Assembly: GCA_032622095.1 (NCBI GenBank) | Contig: CP136064.1 | Location: forward strand, 182,450,209 to 182,514,208 | Length of the DNA stretch: 64,000 nt | Reading direction: 5' to 3' | Source of the DNA: Siphonodentalium dalli | Taxonomy: Eukaryota > Mollusca > Scaphopoda > Gadilida > Siphonodentaliidae | Part shown: positions 10,511 to 23,608 of the stretch, in pieces | Position numbering within the stretch: position 1 is the stretch's first letter | Layout: each line of letters begins with the position of its first letter | Notes under the pieces: generated by a model | The model's database searches: none | What the model saw: the letters and a program-made list of their open reading frames with translations, nothing else | What the model was told of the DNA's origin: nothing | Translations under genes and position numbers: made by a program

Positions 10511-11640
10511 CCAAAACACATGTCAAATCAGATTTTTGTTCGCAATTCCACTTCCAGTACTATAAAATGATTGAAGAATCGTCTTATCTAATGCACAAAA
10601 TAAAAAGTTCACCTGACATCCAAGTTTTAAGAATAAAGTTATTCGCCACCCCCACCCACCAACCAATTCAGGATCGCAGATTTTTGTTCGCAATTCCACT
10701 TTCAGTTCTATAAAATGATTGTTTATGATTGAAGAATCGTCTAATCTAATGCACAAAATAACAAGACAGTCAAAGACTGTGGGGTCGCTCACCAGACTGC
10801 AAAGACTGATAAGACTGGGACTCTGGAGACCACAACAGTCATAACTTTTCATAATCACTTTAAAAGAATTAGATCTAAACAGGATATGTGGCTAGAGAGG
10901 CTTCATGTATGTAGATAGTGAATATCTACCTTTAAATTACCAACTGTACACAACTGATCACCCCCTCCTCATCCAACTCAACATGTCCCCTCCCTACCAG
11001 GCTCCAGACTCCCAAGTCTTAGGTTGGAATTTCACAACCGACATCTCAAACTTTCTCAATTGTTGGAAATTTTCAATCTCACAAGCGCCTTTTTATAAAA
11101 CCATTTAGACATGGTTAAAGCCCAATTATCCATGGACCCAAAACCACTATATGTATGTCAGATTAATCAGTCAGGTAGTTCCAAGGTAGATGTTCTAATG
11201 AATTTTGTAGTTTAATGATTTTATTAGACACAAAAGTCTTAAGTCCCCAGAGCCCCGTCATTTCTTAACGGGTTGACCTCATGTTAACAAATCGGAATCT
11301 CAGTCACTAAAGGATCCTCGATACTATATGTAAGCTAAATAGTCCAACCTCTCTTGAGAAGACATTTTAAGTATTACTATAGAGACATACAGTTATGTCC
11401 CTGGTCCCACCCTATTTAACCTGGTGACCCCATCTGAATAAATTTGAATCCCATACACCAAAGAACCCCCCTTCATACTACATATCAGTAAAATAAACCT
11501 GATGGTCCGTGTGAAGGAAGCATATTAAGAGGACAAGACAGTCAATGACGGTGGGTCGCTCACCAGACTGTAAGGACTGAGAAGACGGGGACTCTGAAGA
11601 CTACAAGAGTCAGTACTTGACAAAATCACTTAAGACAAGT
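10511..11640 (-). repeat. Dispersed repeats: internal ~150-bp duplication and two copies of family F4
   Basis: The block TTTTTGTTCGCAATTCCACT..TATAAAATGATT..ATCTAATGCACAAAATAA occurs at 10530-10602 and again at 10678-10760. Family F4 (CTGACTGTTGTGGTCTCCAG on its plus sense, then TTTGCAGTCTGGTGAGCGACCC) is present in minus orientation at 10765-10900 and 11535-11640. Plus-oriented copies are at 57840-57955 and 61650-61806. No gene was seen. Confidence 0.65.
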
Positions 11641-13451
11641 AGTTCTAAACATGGACATAGGTGGATGTTTTCAGATGAGCAGGGCTCTTCACCTTGAACT
11701 TTCTAATCGCACATCACTGACAAATCTCCAACCTCTTACCTGTTAAAGAGGACACCCATACCACAGTACTAAGTTCACAAAAATCCTTTTGTACATTCCT
11801 CTTAGGTTGAATTTTACGACTGGTACCAGTACTTCAAGCTCTCAAACGTTTGATAATTACCAACCTGACACCCCCCATAAAGTTAAAATTTGTGGCCAAT
11901 TCGGCCCAACAGTTTAACCTGAAGTAGGAACATATGGACTGATGGTTTAAAAACATACATGTTAGAAAATCAAACCAAACTACGAGAACAATTCTAACTT
12001 ATTTTTGGTGTGAACATCTAATCTACAACTAATGTAGTATCAGGCATGAAATTTGTAACTGTTTAACTTTTTATCAAAGTAGGGGGTCAAATCTCCACCC
12101 CTCTACACTCCCTCCCCATTGCCTGAATTTGCCTCAAACATTGCCCCCACCCAGGCTGTCTAGAAATCAATATTATTATACCAGTACCAAACAGCATAGA
12201 GGAGAGTTAAATCTCTTATCTCTGCCCCTATTAGAACAAATGTGAATCCTCATCTATGAGATCCATTCATCTAGTAATATCAATAAACCCCCCAATTTTT
12301 CTTTGAAAAATCAGGGTATGATTTCACCTGGATAAGTGGTGGTTAAGAAACTAATATTGGAACAGCCGAGTCTGTATTTAGTGTGTCTGGCCTTTGCAGG
12401 TGAATTTAATGACAGTATTCCACAAGGTGGACTAACATCACCGAATTCACCCTCTGGGGACCTCATTTCCTCAAAATGACCCCAATTGAACAAATCTGAA
12501 CCCCGGTCACCCAAGGCCTATCCATACCAAATATAAGCTATATAGGCCCAATGGTTCTTGAGAAAAAACTGTTTTAAGAATTACTATGGAGGGAAAGAGT
12601 TATGGCCCTGACTTCGCACATACATGTATTTGATGTGATGAACTTAATTGAACAAATCTGATTGTGAGACACCTAGGGAACATGCACACTGAACTATATA
12701 AACACATTCGGTCTTTAATATGGAGAAGAAAACAATTGTTGATATATGGATGGATAGACATCTCAACAGGCAGACGGATGGAAGCCTGACAGATAGAAGA
12801 CAAATTTAATCCAATATATACCCCCAAATTTTCTTTGAAAATTAGTGGTATGATTTCATCTGGATAAGTGGTGATTAAGAAAATAATATGAAATGGCCAA
12901 GCCTGAATTTAGTATGTCTGACATTTGCAGAATTAGGTCCCCAAAATGTGGATTTAATGACAATATTCCGTAAGGCAGGCTAGCATCACCGAATTCATCC
13001 TCAATCTGATTAGGCCTCAATGACCAATCAAACCTAGGAACAGATTGAAGTCCTACAGTTGAAGGTGGTGATACACACCCATTGAGCACCTCAATTATGC
13101 ATTTTATCTTCTGCAAATTAGGACATTGAAACAGGTGGAAAAAAGTGACTAAAACAAACTGTCAATTTGATACTTAGGATGCTTCCCAGAAGATGAGGCC
13201 TAAGCAGAATTAGGTCCCCGGAGGGTGTATTTGGCGATGTTAGCATGCTGTATGGGGTAGCAACACTAAATTCACCATCTGGGGACCTCACTCTGTAAAT
13301 GTCAGACACACTATTTCCAGACTTGAAGAAATCTAAGCTGTTCACAGTACCATTGAATGTCAGTCATCACCTAACCTTGGGAGCACCAGTTTGTTTTTAA
13401 ATTGCTACAGATATGTTTACATAAACTAGCCAGATGACATCTATTATCTAT
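11641..13451 (-). repeat. Dispersed repeat field, minus-oriented copies of families F1 and F3
   Basis: Recurring phrases in minus orientation include GTTATGGCCCTG, TTTGAACAAATCTGA and CCAAATATAAGCT (family F1) at about 11230-11500 and 12230-12720. Family F3 (GAGGGTGAATTT, GATGCTAGCC and inverse) is at about 12390-12480, 12900-13000 and 13190-13330. Short ORFs here are repeat-derived. Confidence 0.6.
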
Positions 13452-14038
13452 TATATATTTTGGAAGATCTGAGTGTTCGCGATGAACTCGAAAACGGCCC
13501 ACCCGATTTCGATGAAACTTGGTATGTGTGGGTATTTTCGGCCGGGGACGAACATAGGCATATTAATTTGTCCGTGCGACGTCACCTTGACCTTGAAATC
13601 GGGTCATTTCAAGGTCAAACGCCCGAATATCACGGGATTTCGATGAAACTTGGTATGTGGGGGTACTTTCTTATGGCGAGTCTCATAAGCATATTCATTT
13701 GCCCGTGCGACGTGACCTTGACCTTGAAATCGGGTAACTTCAAGGTCAAATCGCCAATTTTGATGGGATTTCGACAAAATTTGATACGTGGGGTTACTTT
13801 TGTCCACTGATTGTTTTGGAAGGGGTCAAATCGTGACCCCGACCAGACCTTGACCTTTAAAATGATCAATTCAAGGTCAAATCGGGTAAAACCGGATGGA
13901 TTTCGACGGGCACGTTTGTCGGGTACTTTTGTCCGGGCAGTGTTTTTGGACTGGTCAAATCGTGACCCCACTTGACCTTGACCTTCAAAATGGACAATTC
14001 AAGGTCAAAGCCCGGACGAAGTCGGGTCACCTTCTAGT
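13452..14038 (+). mobile_element. Family F5 repeat, copy 1
   Basis: Starts CTATTATATATTTTGGAAGA, continues with GCGATGAACTCGAAAACGGC and GATTTCGATGAAACTTGGTA (twice), then repeated TTGACCTTGAAATCGGG / TTCAAGGTCAAA. It ends CGAAGTCGGGTCACCTTCTA. The same start and end delimit copy 2. The element is built from internal ~150-bp subunits and codes for nothing recognisable. Confidence 0.7.
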
Positions 14039-14843
14039 CTATTATATATTTTGGAAGATCTGTTTGTGTGTGTGTGTGTGTGTCAGACTGTGTCTGTGTG
14101 ATCGCGATGAACTCGAAAACGGCCAAACCGATTTCGATGAAACTTGGTATGTGGGGGTATTTTCGGCCGGGGGGTGACATACGCCTATTGATTTTCAGAT
14201 CCGAGGTCAACTTTTCACGTGCCGAGGTCAAATCTGTTTTTACGCTGTGTTACGGGACTTTCATTTGAGTTCGGTGCTTACAAATCGATTCGAAACAGCG
14301 CGAATAATAAAATGCCAGTCATAATAATGACACTGTGAGAATCTTTCGTGTTTCCTCTTTCCAACGATATATAATGCGTATGTATCCGTTTTAGTTATCT
14401 GCCTCAATTATCAAGAAGAAGTGGTACTATCTTCCATCAGGATAAAAACAATGCGTAACTTCTATGACGTCGTTAGAGGTCATAACGTTAGATCACGTTA
14501 ACGCTTAACTGGCCGATGCATTTGACTGTTTCAGAAGTCTTGGCGATATCTCGGGCACCGATGGTAATTTATCTTTACGTTGAAACTTGATAATTAATGA
14601 GCGTGTGTGTACGAGGCGCGTTTATATACTTGAGTGCAAATCAAATCGGGTTAAACTGGCGGATTTTTACGGACGAAATTTGATGCATAGGGTATCTCGG
14701 TATCCGCTGGGCCGATTTCCCGGTATCCGCTGGGCCGATTTCCACCATTTTTGGGGTGTTGCTGTTTGACCCCACCTGACCTTGACCTTCAAAATGGTCA
14801 ATTCAAGGTCAAAGCCCGGACGAAGTCGGGTCACCTTCTAGTT
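14039..14843 (+). mobile_element. Family F5 repeat, copy 2, in tandem with copy 1
   Basis: Begins at the same CTATTATATATTTTGG and ends at the same AAGTCGGGTCACCTTCTA as the preceding copy. It has a TG microsatellite (14062-14083) and a divergent middle that includes a GGTATCCGCTGGGCCGATTT duplication (14699-14740). Confidence 0.7.
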
Positions 14844-16243
14844 CTAATCTAAATTAATGACCTGTGTCTTTGCAGATATATTATGCTTCTGTGGTGAGAA
14901 GAGGTATTAATTAAATTGAGAGGTGATATGGCATGGAAGGGATGTTGGTTGATGGCAGGGTGGGGTCTGGGCCATATGGGAGTGGTGGAGTGTGGAATGT
15001 TTCCATAATTTCATTAAAGAGTAAAGTTTCATAACTCTGCAGCTGTTATAATGGTGTCACTTTTTTCAAATTTTCAAACATGTTTAAAAAATATTTGTTT
15101 TGTCCCAGAAGATGGGGCCTAAGCAGAATTAGGTCATGGAGGGTGTATTTGGTGATGCTAGCCTGCTGTACGGGGTAGCAACACTAAATTCACCATCTGG
15201 GGACCTCATTCTGCAAATGCCAGACACACTATGTCCAGACTTAGAGAAATGAACAATGGACTATTCCTATTTATTCTTGTAGAATAGGTGTTTAACTAAT
15301 GTCATGTAAAAATGATGTCATGTAATGACAGATGGTAAACAGGTCTGAAGCAAGCAGTCTTCAGCCAGAGTATCAGGTGTCCACACTGTGATAAATTGGC
15401 TTTTTCAATAATACAGGCTTCAGTGTTCTCTTAAAAATTCATAGTGGTGTGAATTATAAAGGGCCATAACTCTGTTAAAATATATCGGATCAAACCCATA
15501 TTTTAACTTGATCTGTATATAAGTGTCAAAAATTCATATACCAAATTTGGTGTCGATCAGATCAGATGTTTGAGTAATCCTGTCTTGGATGAATTCTATA
15601 TAAAAACAAGAGTGGAAAGGGTTAAATAAACAATACCAAAACCCATACAGTTGCAGAACGTGCTAAGAAATATGAGGCTGTGATGTGTCTAAATAAATTA
15701 AAGGTCAAAATTCAAAAATGAAAATTTTTGTTTTTAAAGATGTCCCTGACTCTGCCCATATTTGACCCAGTGACCCCATTTGAACAAATCTGAACCCCAG
15801 TCAACCAAGGTCCCTCCGTACCAAATATAAGCTTAATCGGCACAATATTCCTTGAGACGAAGTCATTGTTAGAATTACTGAGTTATGGCCCTGGTTTCTC
15901 AACTAATCAACCTGTTGACCTCATTTGAACAAATCTAAATGGGAGTCACCTAGGGAACATCCACACCAAATATGAACCCATTAGGCCTTATAGTTCTGGA
16001 AAAGAAGTCGTTCTAAGAATTACTATGAAGGACTAGAGTTGTGGCCCTGCTTTTTCAACTAATTGACCTGATGACCTCATTTGAACAAATCTGAATGAGA
16101 TTCACCTAGGGAACATCCACACCAAATATGAACCTGTTCCATCTTACGGTTCTGGAGAAGATGATTCTTGACGGACGGACAGACGGACGGACAAGGAGCG
16201 ATGACTATAGCTCCACCGGAGACCTCATCTCAGGTGAGCTAAA
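14844..16243 (-). mobile_element. Minus-oriented composite repeat (F1 head, F3 and C-rich parts)
   Basis: The head hairpin TAGCTCACCTGAGATG..CCGGTGGAGCTA is read on the minus strand at 16241-16208. A GTCCGTCCGTCTGTCC microsatellite and F1 body follow down to about 15735. F3 lies at 15100-15245, and a pyrimidine-rich block related to 60650-60720 at 15010-14900. GGGCCATAACTC blocks also occur around 15460-15480. No coding potential. Confidence 0.6.
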
Positions 16244-17476
16244 AACTGTCCTTTGCTTGGCCCCTATTTGACCAGGTGACCCCATTTGAACTACAGTCAC
16301 CAAAGGACCCTTCATACCAAATATGAACCCATTCAACCTGATGGTACATGAGAAGTCCTTTTTAAGAATTACTATGGAGGGCAAGAGTTATGGCCCTGGT
16401 TTCACAACCATCTGACAGAGTGACCTCATTTGAACAAATCTGAATGTGAGTCACCTAGGGAACATCCACACAAAATATGAACCCATTCAGTCTTATGATC
16501 TAGAGAAGATGTTCAAAGAATTGTTGACAGATGGATGGACGGACAGACAGATGAACAAGTGACAGATGAGAAGTGATGACTATAGCTTCGTCTCAAGTGA
16601 GCTTCAAAATTACATTTCATTGAACAAAATCTGTCAATCACCCCCCCCCTCCCCCAAACACTGTGGGGACATCCCTGCGAGAATATGACATACATGATTT
16701 ATTTGAATGCCTGACTACATTAGCTTAACAAAATTCCCATGACCATGAAAGCCAGTGCATTCTCTTGGAATAATTCCATTCATGAAACCATCAGCTACCA
16801 GTATGTCTTGAAGAGAGGTGTTGACATTTGATAATTAGGTTTTAACGACTGCACAAACAGCTTTGTGATACTCCTACAGCTGTGATAAAAACAAGGATGT
16901 TAATGGGGTGAACTAGGCAGAGATAATATGGTATGGTACAGCGTGGTGTGGCAGGGACAGGAGGTGGGGTGGGTGGGGTAGCTGTGATGTGTCTAAAAAA
17001 AAAAAAAGGTCAAAATGTCCCTGGCTCTGCCCCTATTTGACCCAGTGACCCCATTTGAAGAAATCTGAACCCCAGTCACCCAAGGTCCCTCCGTACCAAA
17101 TATAAGCTAAATCGGCCCAATATTTTTTGAGAAGAAGTCATTCTAAGAATTACTATGAGTTATGGCCCTTATTTCTCAACTAATTGACCGGGTGACCTCA
17201 TTTGAACACTGGTCACCCAAGGATCCTCCATACCAAATATTAGCTAAATCGGCCCAATGGTTCTGGACAAGAAGTCGTAAGAAATACTATTTGACCCAGT
17301 GACCTCATTTGAACAAATCTGAATGAGAGTCACCTAGGGAACATCCACACCAAATATGAACCAATTCAGTCTTACGGTTCCAGAGGAGAAGATGTTTAAA
17401 GAATTGTTGAGGACGGATGGATGGACGGACGAGTGACGACTATAGCTCCACCGGAGACTTCGTCTCAGGTGAGCTA
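16244..17476 (-). mobile_element. Two further minus-oriented F1 copies
   Basis: One copy runs from about 16603 to 16250 with a degenerate head. The other runs from the head hairpin at 17476-17453 to about 17010. Both contain GGTGTGGATGTTCCCTAGGT and GGTCACTGGGTCAAATAG on the minus strand. Between them, near 16920-16980, is a G-rich block equivalent to the C-rich middle of the plus-oriented composites. Confidence 0.6.
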
Positions 17477-18095
17477 AAAAGCTCAACTGACATCCAAGTT
17501 TTAAGAATAAAGTTATTCGCCAATTCTTTGCCCAATGCGGAAAAGGTCCCTATTTAGAATCTCAGCAGACATAACTTCATTGTCTGCAGGCAAAAATAAA
17601 CAGGTATCATCTGCATAAAGTCTAATGTTAGATTCTATACCCAACACTTGTCGTTGATATAATATTAACGAGAGGCCGATCACGATCGGCAGATGTTTAA
17701 CCCATACCTTGGCGATATTGATTAGCTATTTTCAGCTTGGACGCTAAAATCCTATCTAAAAGGGCCATAATTCTGTTAATTAATTCTATCTGTATTTTGC
17801 GCTGAGAAACTCACATTCAAAATTTGGTTTCAATCAGATAAATTTGTTTTGAGTTATTGCGGCATGCGTGAATTCTAAGTCGAAGAAGGGCCATAACTCC
17901 GTAAAAAAAAATACTGATCGAACCCACAATCGAACTCGAACTTGGGCTGAGAAACACATATACAAAATTTGGTTCAGATCGAATAAAAAATGTTTGCGTT
18001 ATCGCACCATGCATAAATTGTCCATGGACAGACAGACGGACAAATGACTAGTGGTCAATCCAGACGTCGAAGCTATGTGTACCATACTATGGTCA
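17477..18095 (+). repeat. Family F2 repeat, truncated at its palindrome
   Basis: GGGCCATAA blocks lie at 17762 and 17888, followed by GATCGAACCCACA, AAAATTTGGTTCAGATCGAA and a short GACAGACGGAC run. The 3' palindrome TATGTGTACCATACTATGG (18074) is cut in its second arm. The segment at 17480-17525 (ACATCCAAGTTTTAAGAATA) also occurs at 10616-10640. Confidence 0.6.
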
Positions 18096-19000
18096 AAGAG
18101 TGTGTCAAAATAATCCAACATAAAATGAGATATATCAGAAAACAAGTATTTCTGTTAAAATATCATGAATGTTGAAGAGTTAATTTTTAACAACAAAAAT
18201 CCATGTAAGTGAAGGAGGAGAAACCTGGAGATATAATATAATGAATAAATTGTCAATATAATATAGCCAGTACAATTGATGACCAGGGCTAATAATTCTA
18301 ACTCTATACAATTAGTGGACTGTACCAGGTATGTATGTCACTTGAATATTTCTTTGATAGGTTATCACTGGAGAGATACAAGTGTATAGACAGCAGACAC
18401 CAGATACCTATGTGCAGTAGTGAGGTGTGAGATCAGATTATAGGAATGTGAGACTTTATAAAAATAAACAAACAATGCACACAGCCCAGATGCTGACACT
18501 GAGGTTAGCTTCTGTGAGTACAGCTGCATTATTGGCTTGTTGATAAACATTTATCCCCAGTGTTATTTGTCTGTCTCCAACTAGCACTGGCCAAGAGGGA
18601 ATGTTATCATTATATTTCTAATAGAGTTGTCCACCACTCCACCATATGGATATTAAAATAGCTTTGGGATTACAGGTATATGTAAAACAAATGTAGTCTC
18701 AACTTTGCATATTGGATATTCACATGATAATTTATTGATAGCATTATATTAAATGCAACTATTACAATAAAATTTGCATACAGGACATCACACCTAATTA
18801 ATGTTTAAAACTATCAAATAGTGTTCATTAGTAATTAACCCTGGTTCAAGAGTATAAGGATTAATTAACCAAAACCAAAATCCATACAGATGAAGAGAGT
18901 GCTAAGGAAAACCTAGGTACCATAAGAAATATGAGGTAAATCAGAAGAAACATATTTTACTTATTGCTTTGGATGGCAGTCTGTGAAAGGGTTAATTATT
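18096..19000. other. Intergenic, one dispersed repeat shared with 24.6 kb
   Basis: Bases 18703-18804 match 24612-24722 in the same orientation (ATTGGATATTCACATG, ATTTATTGATA.CATTATATT, AGGACATCACACCTAATTAA). Nothing else was recognised. Confidence 0.5.
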
Positions 19001-19395
19001 TCTAAACCAATCAACCAATCAATACCAAAAACTATACAGGTGAGGGGTGTGTCATCATAAACCTACATTTCAAATATGAACAGAATCGGACAAAAAACAC
19101 TTTGGTTATTGCATCGGATAGCACATGCCCATGTGTGGATGCAAAGTGTTAATAATTTCTAAACCGATCAATCGATCTATACCAAAAACTATACAGGTGA
19201 GGGGTGTGTCATTGTAAACATGCACATGAAATTTGAACATGATCCGATAAAAGACACTCCAGTAATCGAATCGGATAGCAAGTGTCTACGGACAGACGGC
19301 CAGACAGACGGACAGACAGACGGACGGACGAACGACGGATGGTTGATCCGGACGTCGGCATTATGTGTACCATACATGGTATGGGTACACATAAA
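19001..19395 (+). repeat. Family F2 repeat with intact terminal palindrome
   Basis: The body ends in a GACAGACGGACAGACAGACG microsatellite (19290-19330), GGTTGATCCGGACGTCGGC, and the palindrome TATGTGTACC..GGTACACATA at 19362-19393. The body contains an internal ~170-bp duplication (ACCAAAAACTATACAGGTGA at 19027 and 19181). Confidence 0.65.
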
Positions 19396-20749
19396 AAGTA
19401 TAATAGATTATATAGATACAGATTATGGATCCTTCTAAAACAAAAGCTAGATGTTTAAAAAAACTAGACACATGGGAATTCATCTCATATTTAAATTGAA
19501 ATGAATGACACAAATAAACATTCTCCCCCAGTTTCTGTTATTTGTTTATCAAGCAGTGTCCGATGTAATGTGTAATTACCATCCATATGGGAGAGAGAGG
19601 CAGGCTTACAGTAATGCCCTAATTAATCGACTCCATAACCACAGCAGAATTATGGGTAATTTTTCAGGATTTAGTCGGAAATATGGCTTGTTGCCATTCA
19701 TCGGAAAGCTAAATTACCCATAATTCTGCTGTGGTTATGGAGTCGATTAATTAGGGCATTATTGTAGCTTATTGTTAGCAAGCCTTCATATTCCCCCCAA
19801 ATTCAAGGTGATAAATGCTCAAATTATTAAAATTTGCCCAAAATAAATATGATAATGGAATGTTGATAATTGCATAGATATGTATACATATATATCTGTA
19901 GTCCTGAGAAATACTGAAATCATGGAAATGTTTAATTCTGTAATGATATCAATGAACAATGATCCTGGAATAGATTATTCTTGGAAATCGACCCCATTAA
20001 AACAAATGTCTCGTAGGGACCATCAACACCAAAAATGACTCCATTCATGAATGGGGGTTCTGTAGAAGACATTTTAAGAATTACAATAGCGGGAAAGAGT
20101 TATGTCCAGCAGCCGTTTTAAGGAATTACTATGGCAGGAAATAGTTATGACCCTGCCTCCGCTCTTTTTGACCTGGAACATCACACACAAACAGTAGAAG
20201 TAGAAAAAGAAGCAGTTTTACCAGGGACAATCGCCCTAGGATGTTTGGCCCTTTGGGTTTGAAAAGACAAAACATGCAGTGTGGATAAATATAATTTAAT
20301 ACCAGTATCTATTGGTAAATAGTGCCGATTAAAATGTTACAGCATACAATAACTAACAAGCAAATGAACCAAGATGTTGAATCAAAAACGTGATTGTATT
20401 ACAAAGATAAATGCATTCAATTAAGTGGCAACATAAGAAATGAACTCCGGTTTCAATGTGGTCATCAGATTTTAACTGCAAGAAAATCTGCGAATTGTAT
20501 GAACTGCGAATTCACGGTCGTGACCATGTTGAATTTGTTGTTTACTACTTATATTAGAACACTTAAATGAGTAAAACGTTTGATTGTTTTATATCATTGT
20601 CATCATTATTTATTCAACTTAATTAAGTTCACCCAATAACAGCTAGAATCCGTCTGAAATACTGCCAAGACAAATGTGAGAAATAAACAATCTAAGAATT
20701 GTTAATTTCCGACCATCTCTGTTGTTATTAACTTATTAGAATATGATGG
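19396..20749. other. Intergenic with one fold-back element; no gene seen
   Basis: Apart from the MITE at 19609-19766 and remnants of F1-like phrases near 20000-20170 (TAGTTATGACCCTG), nothing was recognised. Confidence 0.45.
19609..19766. mobile_element. Fold-back MITE with ~50-bp near-perfect arms
   Basis: The left arm (19609-19663, ACA.TAATGCCCTAATTAAT..CAGCAGAATTATGGGTAA) is repeated in reverse complement at 19708-19766 with only a few mismatches. A ~45-bp loop separates them. It is too short to code; the structure is that of a miniature inverted-repeat element. Confidence 0.85.
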
Positions 20750-20992
20750 TTAACCCTTCCATGACTGCAACTTCTTGAAATTTTGCAAAAAACGCTGTGC
20801 CAATGCATTCTCTTATATATGCGAGTTGCAAGAAAATGCATTCACCTAACAATATTTACCTTGACCTTGTAAGACAGGCATTCTCTTATATATGCAAGGC
20901 TCCCTATGGGAGACTCGCATATATAAAAGAGAATGCACTGGCATAGGATCTTTAATGCATCACATGTGCAGCTCCCATTTGTTATCCACTCA
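20750..20992. mobile_element. TTAA-ended MITE family M1, copy 1
   Basis: Begins TTAACCCTTCCATGAC and carries the family's inner hairpins (TGCATTCTCTTATATATGCG and AGGCTCCCTATGGGAGACTC). The right end (AAAGATCCTATGCC when reversed) is degenerate. Better-preserved copies are at 29906-30148 and 62123-62372. Confidence 0.7.
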
Positions 20993-23608
20993 AAAACACT
21001 ACATATCCTCCATGTATGTTGATGCTGACAAACAAATTTCATGAATGGAATAAAAGTTTATCCATTAATAAGGATTAAAATAGTTATTAAAGCTGTTAAA
21101 TAAATATTATTTAAACACATATTTAATTGAATTTAAATGAAACCCAGGGTATGCTTATTTCATGGGTATGTGAAATATATCTACAATTAGACCAATTCTC
21201 TTTCGTCTTTTCCAGCTAGTAACATTCACACTGGCAACTTTTGTGTCTCTAAAGATGGCCTCAGTTATTTTCCCATAGTAGCATAAACCCTGATTTATGG
21301 CCATATTAACATCAGGGACAATTATGCATATTTGAACCTCCATATTACATTTATGTATTTAAGACGGAGGGATAAAATTGGTCAATACATACACGGAAAT
21401 ACTGATCTACAGGCTTTATATACTTGTCAAAGTCATACCAAATTTCCATCTGTTATCAAATTTTCACACATAATTGAGACAGGAACACTTTATTTTCACC
21501 ATATATAAAGGAATAGACTATCAAGGAACACTCTTTATTGTTTCAAGCTTAAGAAATATCAGGTCTCAAGTTTTTTTGAGGGAGCCTCGCATATATAAGA
21601 GGAATTAAAGGCACGGATGGCTTTTGTTATTGGTTATAATATAGAAATTAGTTACAAAATTATGAAAATTTCCTCAAGAATATACTAATAGTATAGTATT
21701 ATGAACAGGTATGAATGCGATATTATCCACAAAACACACTTTGTATGAGCCGAACATTTATAGACCACATAAAGAGTGAGCGATATTAAGAAAAACACTC
21801 AACACCGTGGCAATTTTATTTTTAGGAGAGTGATTCAAGGTGACCCATTCTACACCAAGATCTAGCGAGTGCTATATCGGTATGTTGTAAAAAACTTGGG
21901 TGGCAGTTTTGCCAAATTTCACTCAGTGGGGTCTCACCGGTGTTGATTGTTTGCTTATCGCATACTCTTTACGTACTATACTGATAGGAGAATTCGGCAT
22001 TTTGTTTACATAACACAGAATACTAACTTTACAAACTCAACATATGTAATTAGTATATATAGTATAGTATATTCCTTTAATTGTAATGGATAACATTTCA
22101 CCTGATCACTCACAAGTATTTCATAAGGTAGCTAACAATAGAAGTCGCTCCCATAACCCAAAGTGAGATTGACCTTATAAGCAGTTTTGACATATCGACT
22201 TGATGCCTTAAGACACATTATTTTATTGAATAAGTTATTCAGAAAATTTTATGGGCGTAGCCTGACTAGAGATTCATGGCATGTTATAAGCAGGCATGGG
22301 ATGGAACTGGTGCCAATGGCTGGTGGAGACGAAGGAAACATGATCTACTATACAATGCATATATATATATATAATACATACAGGTAGCAAATAAAATAAT
22401 AATATGGACACATTTATAATTACAACTACTTTTGATTTCATTGATATGAGTGCTTTTGATTGGTCGTGTAGTTGATGACTATATTACACGTTTCTGTTCC
22501 TTACAAAGATGTAACTGTACTTCTGTCATAACATACTGGTTGTACCCATGTTATTATAATGCTCTAATGTATGCTCAAAAGTCATGCCATGTTTTTCATT
22601 TGCCCAATTTTTGGCTTAAATCCCATGATAATGTATAGTTACAACAAAAACAAAACAACCAGACTGATCAATGATATGATGAAGTGGGGTAATTTTGGTG
22701 GATAAAAAATGTCTTACATCATTACATGATTAATACCCCACAAAAAATGATATGATATGTCATTGGCAACGAGAGCATACATTATGACCAGAGCATTTGC
22801 TTACTTTGGGAGTTATCACTGGAGGTCACTAACCCATCAGTAGCCATTGATTCAAGATTTTGCTGATTGGAACCTTTGGTAAGAACAATAGAGAAAATTA
22901 CTGACTATTTTAGCGCAAAATGGCTATCAACACACTTGGAATATAATCGGTTATATGACGTCAACACAAAATCACTCAGTGTGCCAAGGCTCTTTACTAG
23001 TATATGAAATTACTTACATATAATTGGACCAACCCTAGCTCTCTGTTGATGTTGTCGGCCCTGGCACTGAACTTGAGATTTTTAAACATATTACTATTAT
23101 GGTATCAGATTGTAGGCCTGCTTCATGATGGTGATAAAAAAATAAAAATAAAACTCAAATACAAAAAGAAATGAAAGTGTTTATGACACTGTAGCTCAAC
23201 TTGGAAAGGGGATTTATGTCATATGTTACTCACAGTTACTGTCAATATAGTGATAAGGAATGCGAAAAGTTGTTTAAGTAATATCAGAGGTCAACCTGAA
23301 GAGCCATATAAAGTTTGGGATAAGTGGATGAAAAATATTGGCTGTGGAGCATGCCAAAGTATTTAGTCAAGCAAAGAGTAAAATTCAAGATGGATGCAGG
23401 CACCCATGTTTAAAAACGATGGGCCGATCACGATCGGCAGATGTTTAACCCATACCTTAGCGCTAGCGATTAGCTATAATTGGTCAAAGATATGATCACA
23501 GTAATACATATATCAGTACCTAACTTAAAATCAAAAGGTCAAATAATTTGTCTTAAGAAGGGGTTAAAGTAATTGGGGTGGGGGAGGAGTCGTTTTAAAT
23601 CACATAAG
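20993..23608. other. Intergenic, no gene seen
   Basis: AT-rich. A fragment of family M1 is near 21585-21612 (GGGAGCCTCGCATATATAAG). A single copy of the TIR-B motif (AAAACACTCAACACCGTGG) is near 21792-21815. GCCGATCACGATCGGCAGAT occurs near 17672 and again near 23422, marking another dispersed repeat. Confidence 0.45.

Noticed and set aside
13460-14268. ORFs of 60-116 codons on both strands
   Set aside because: They fall wholly within the two F5 repeat copies and repeat with them.
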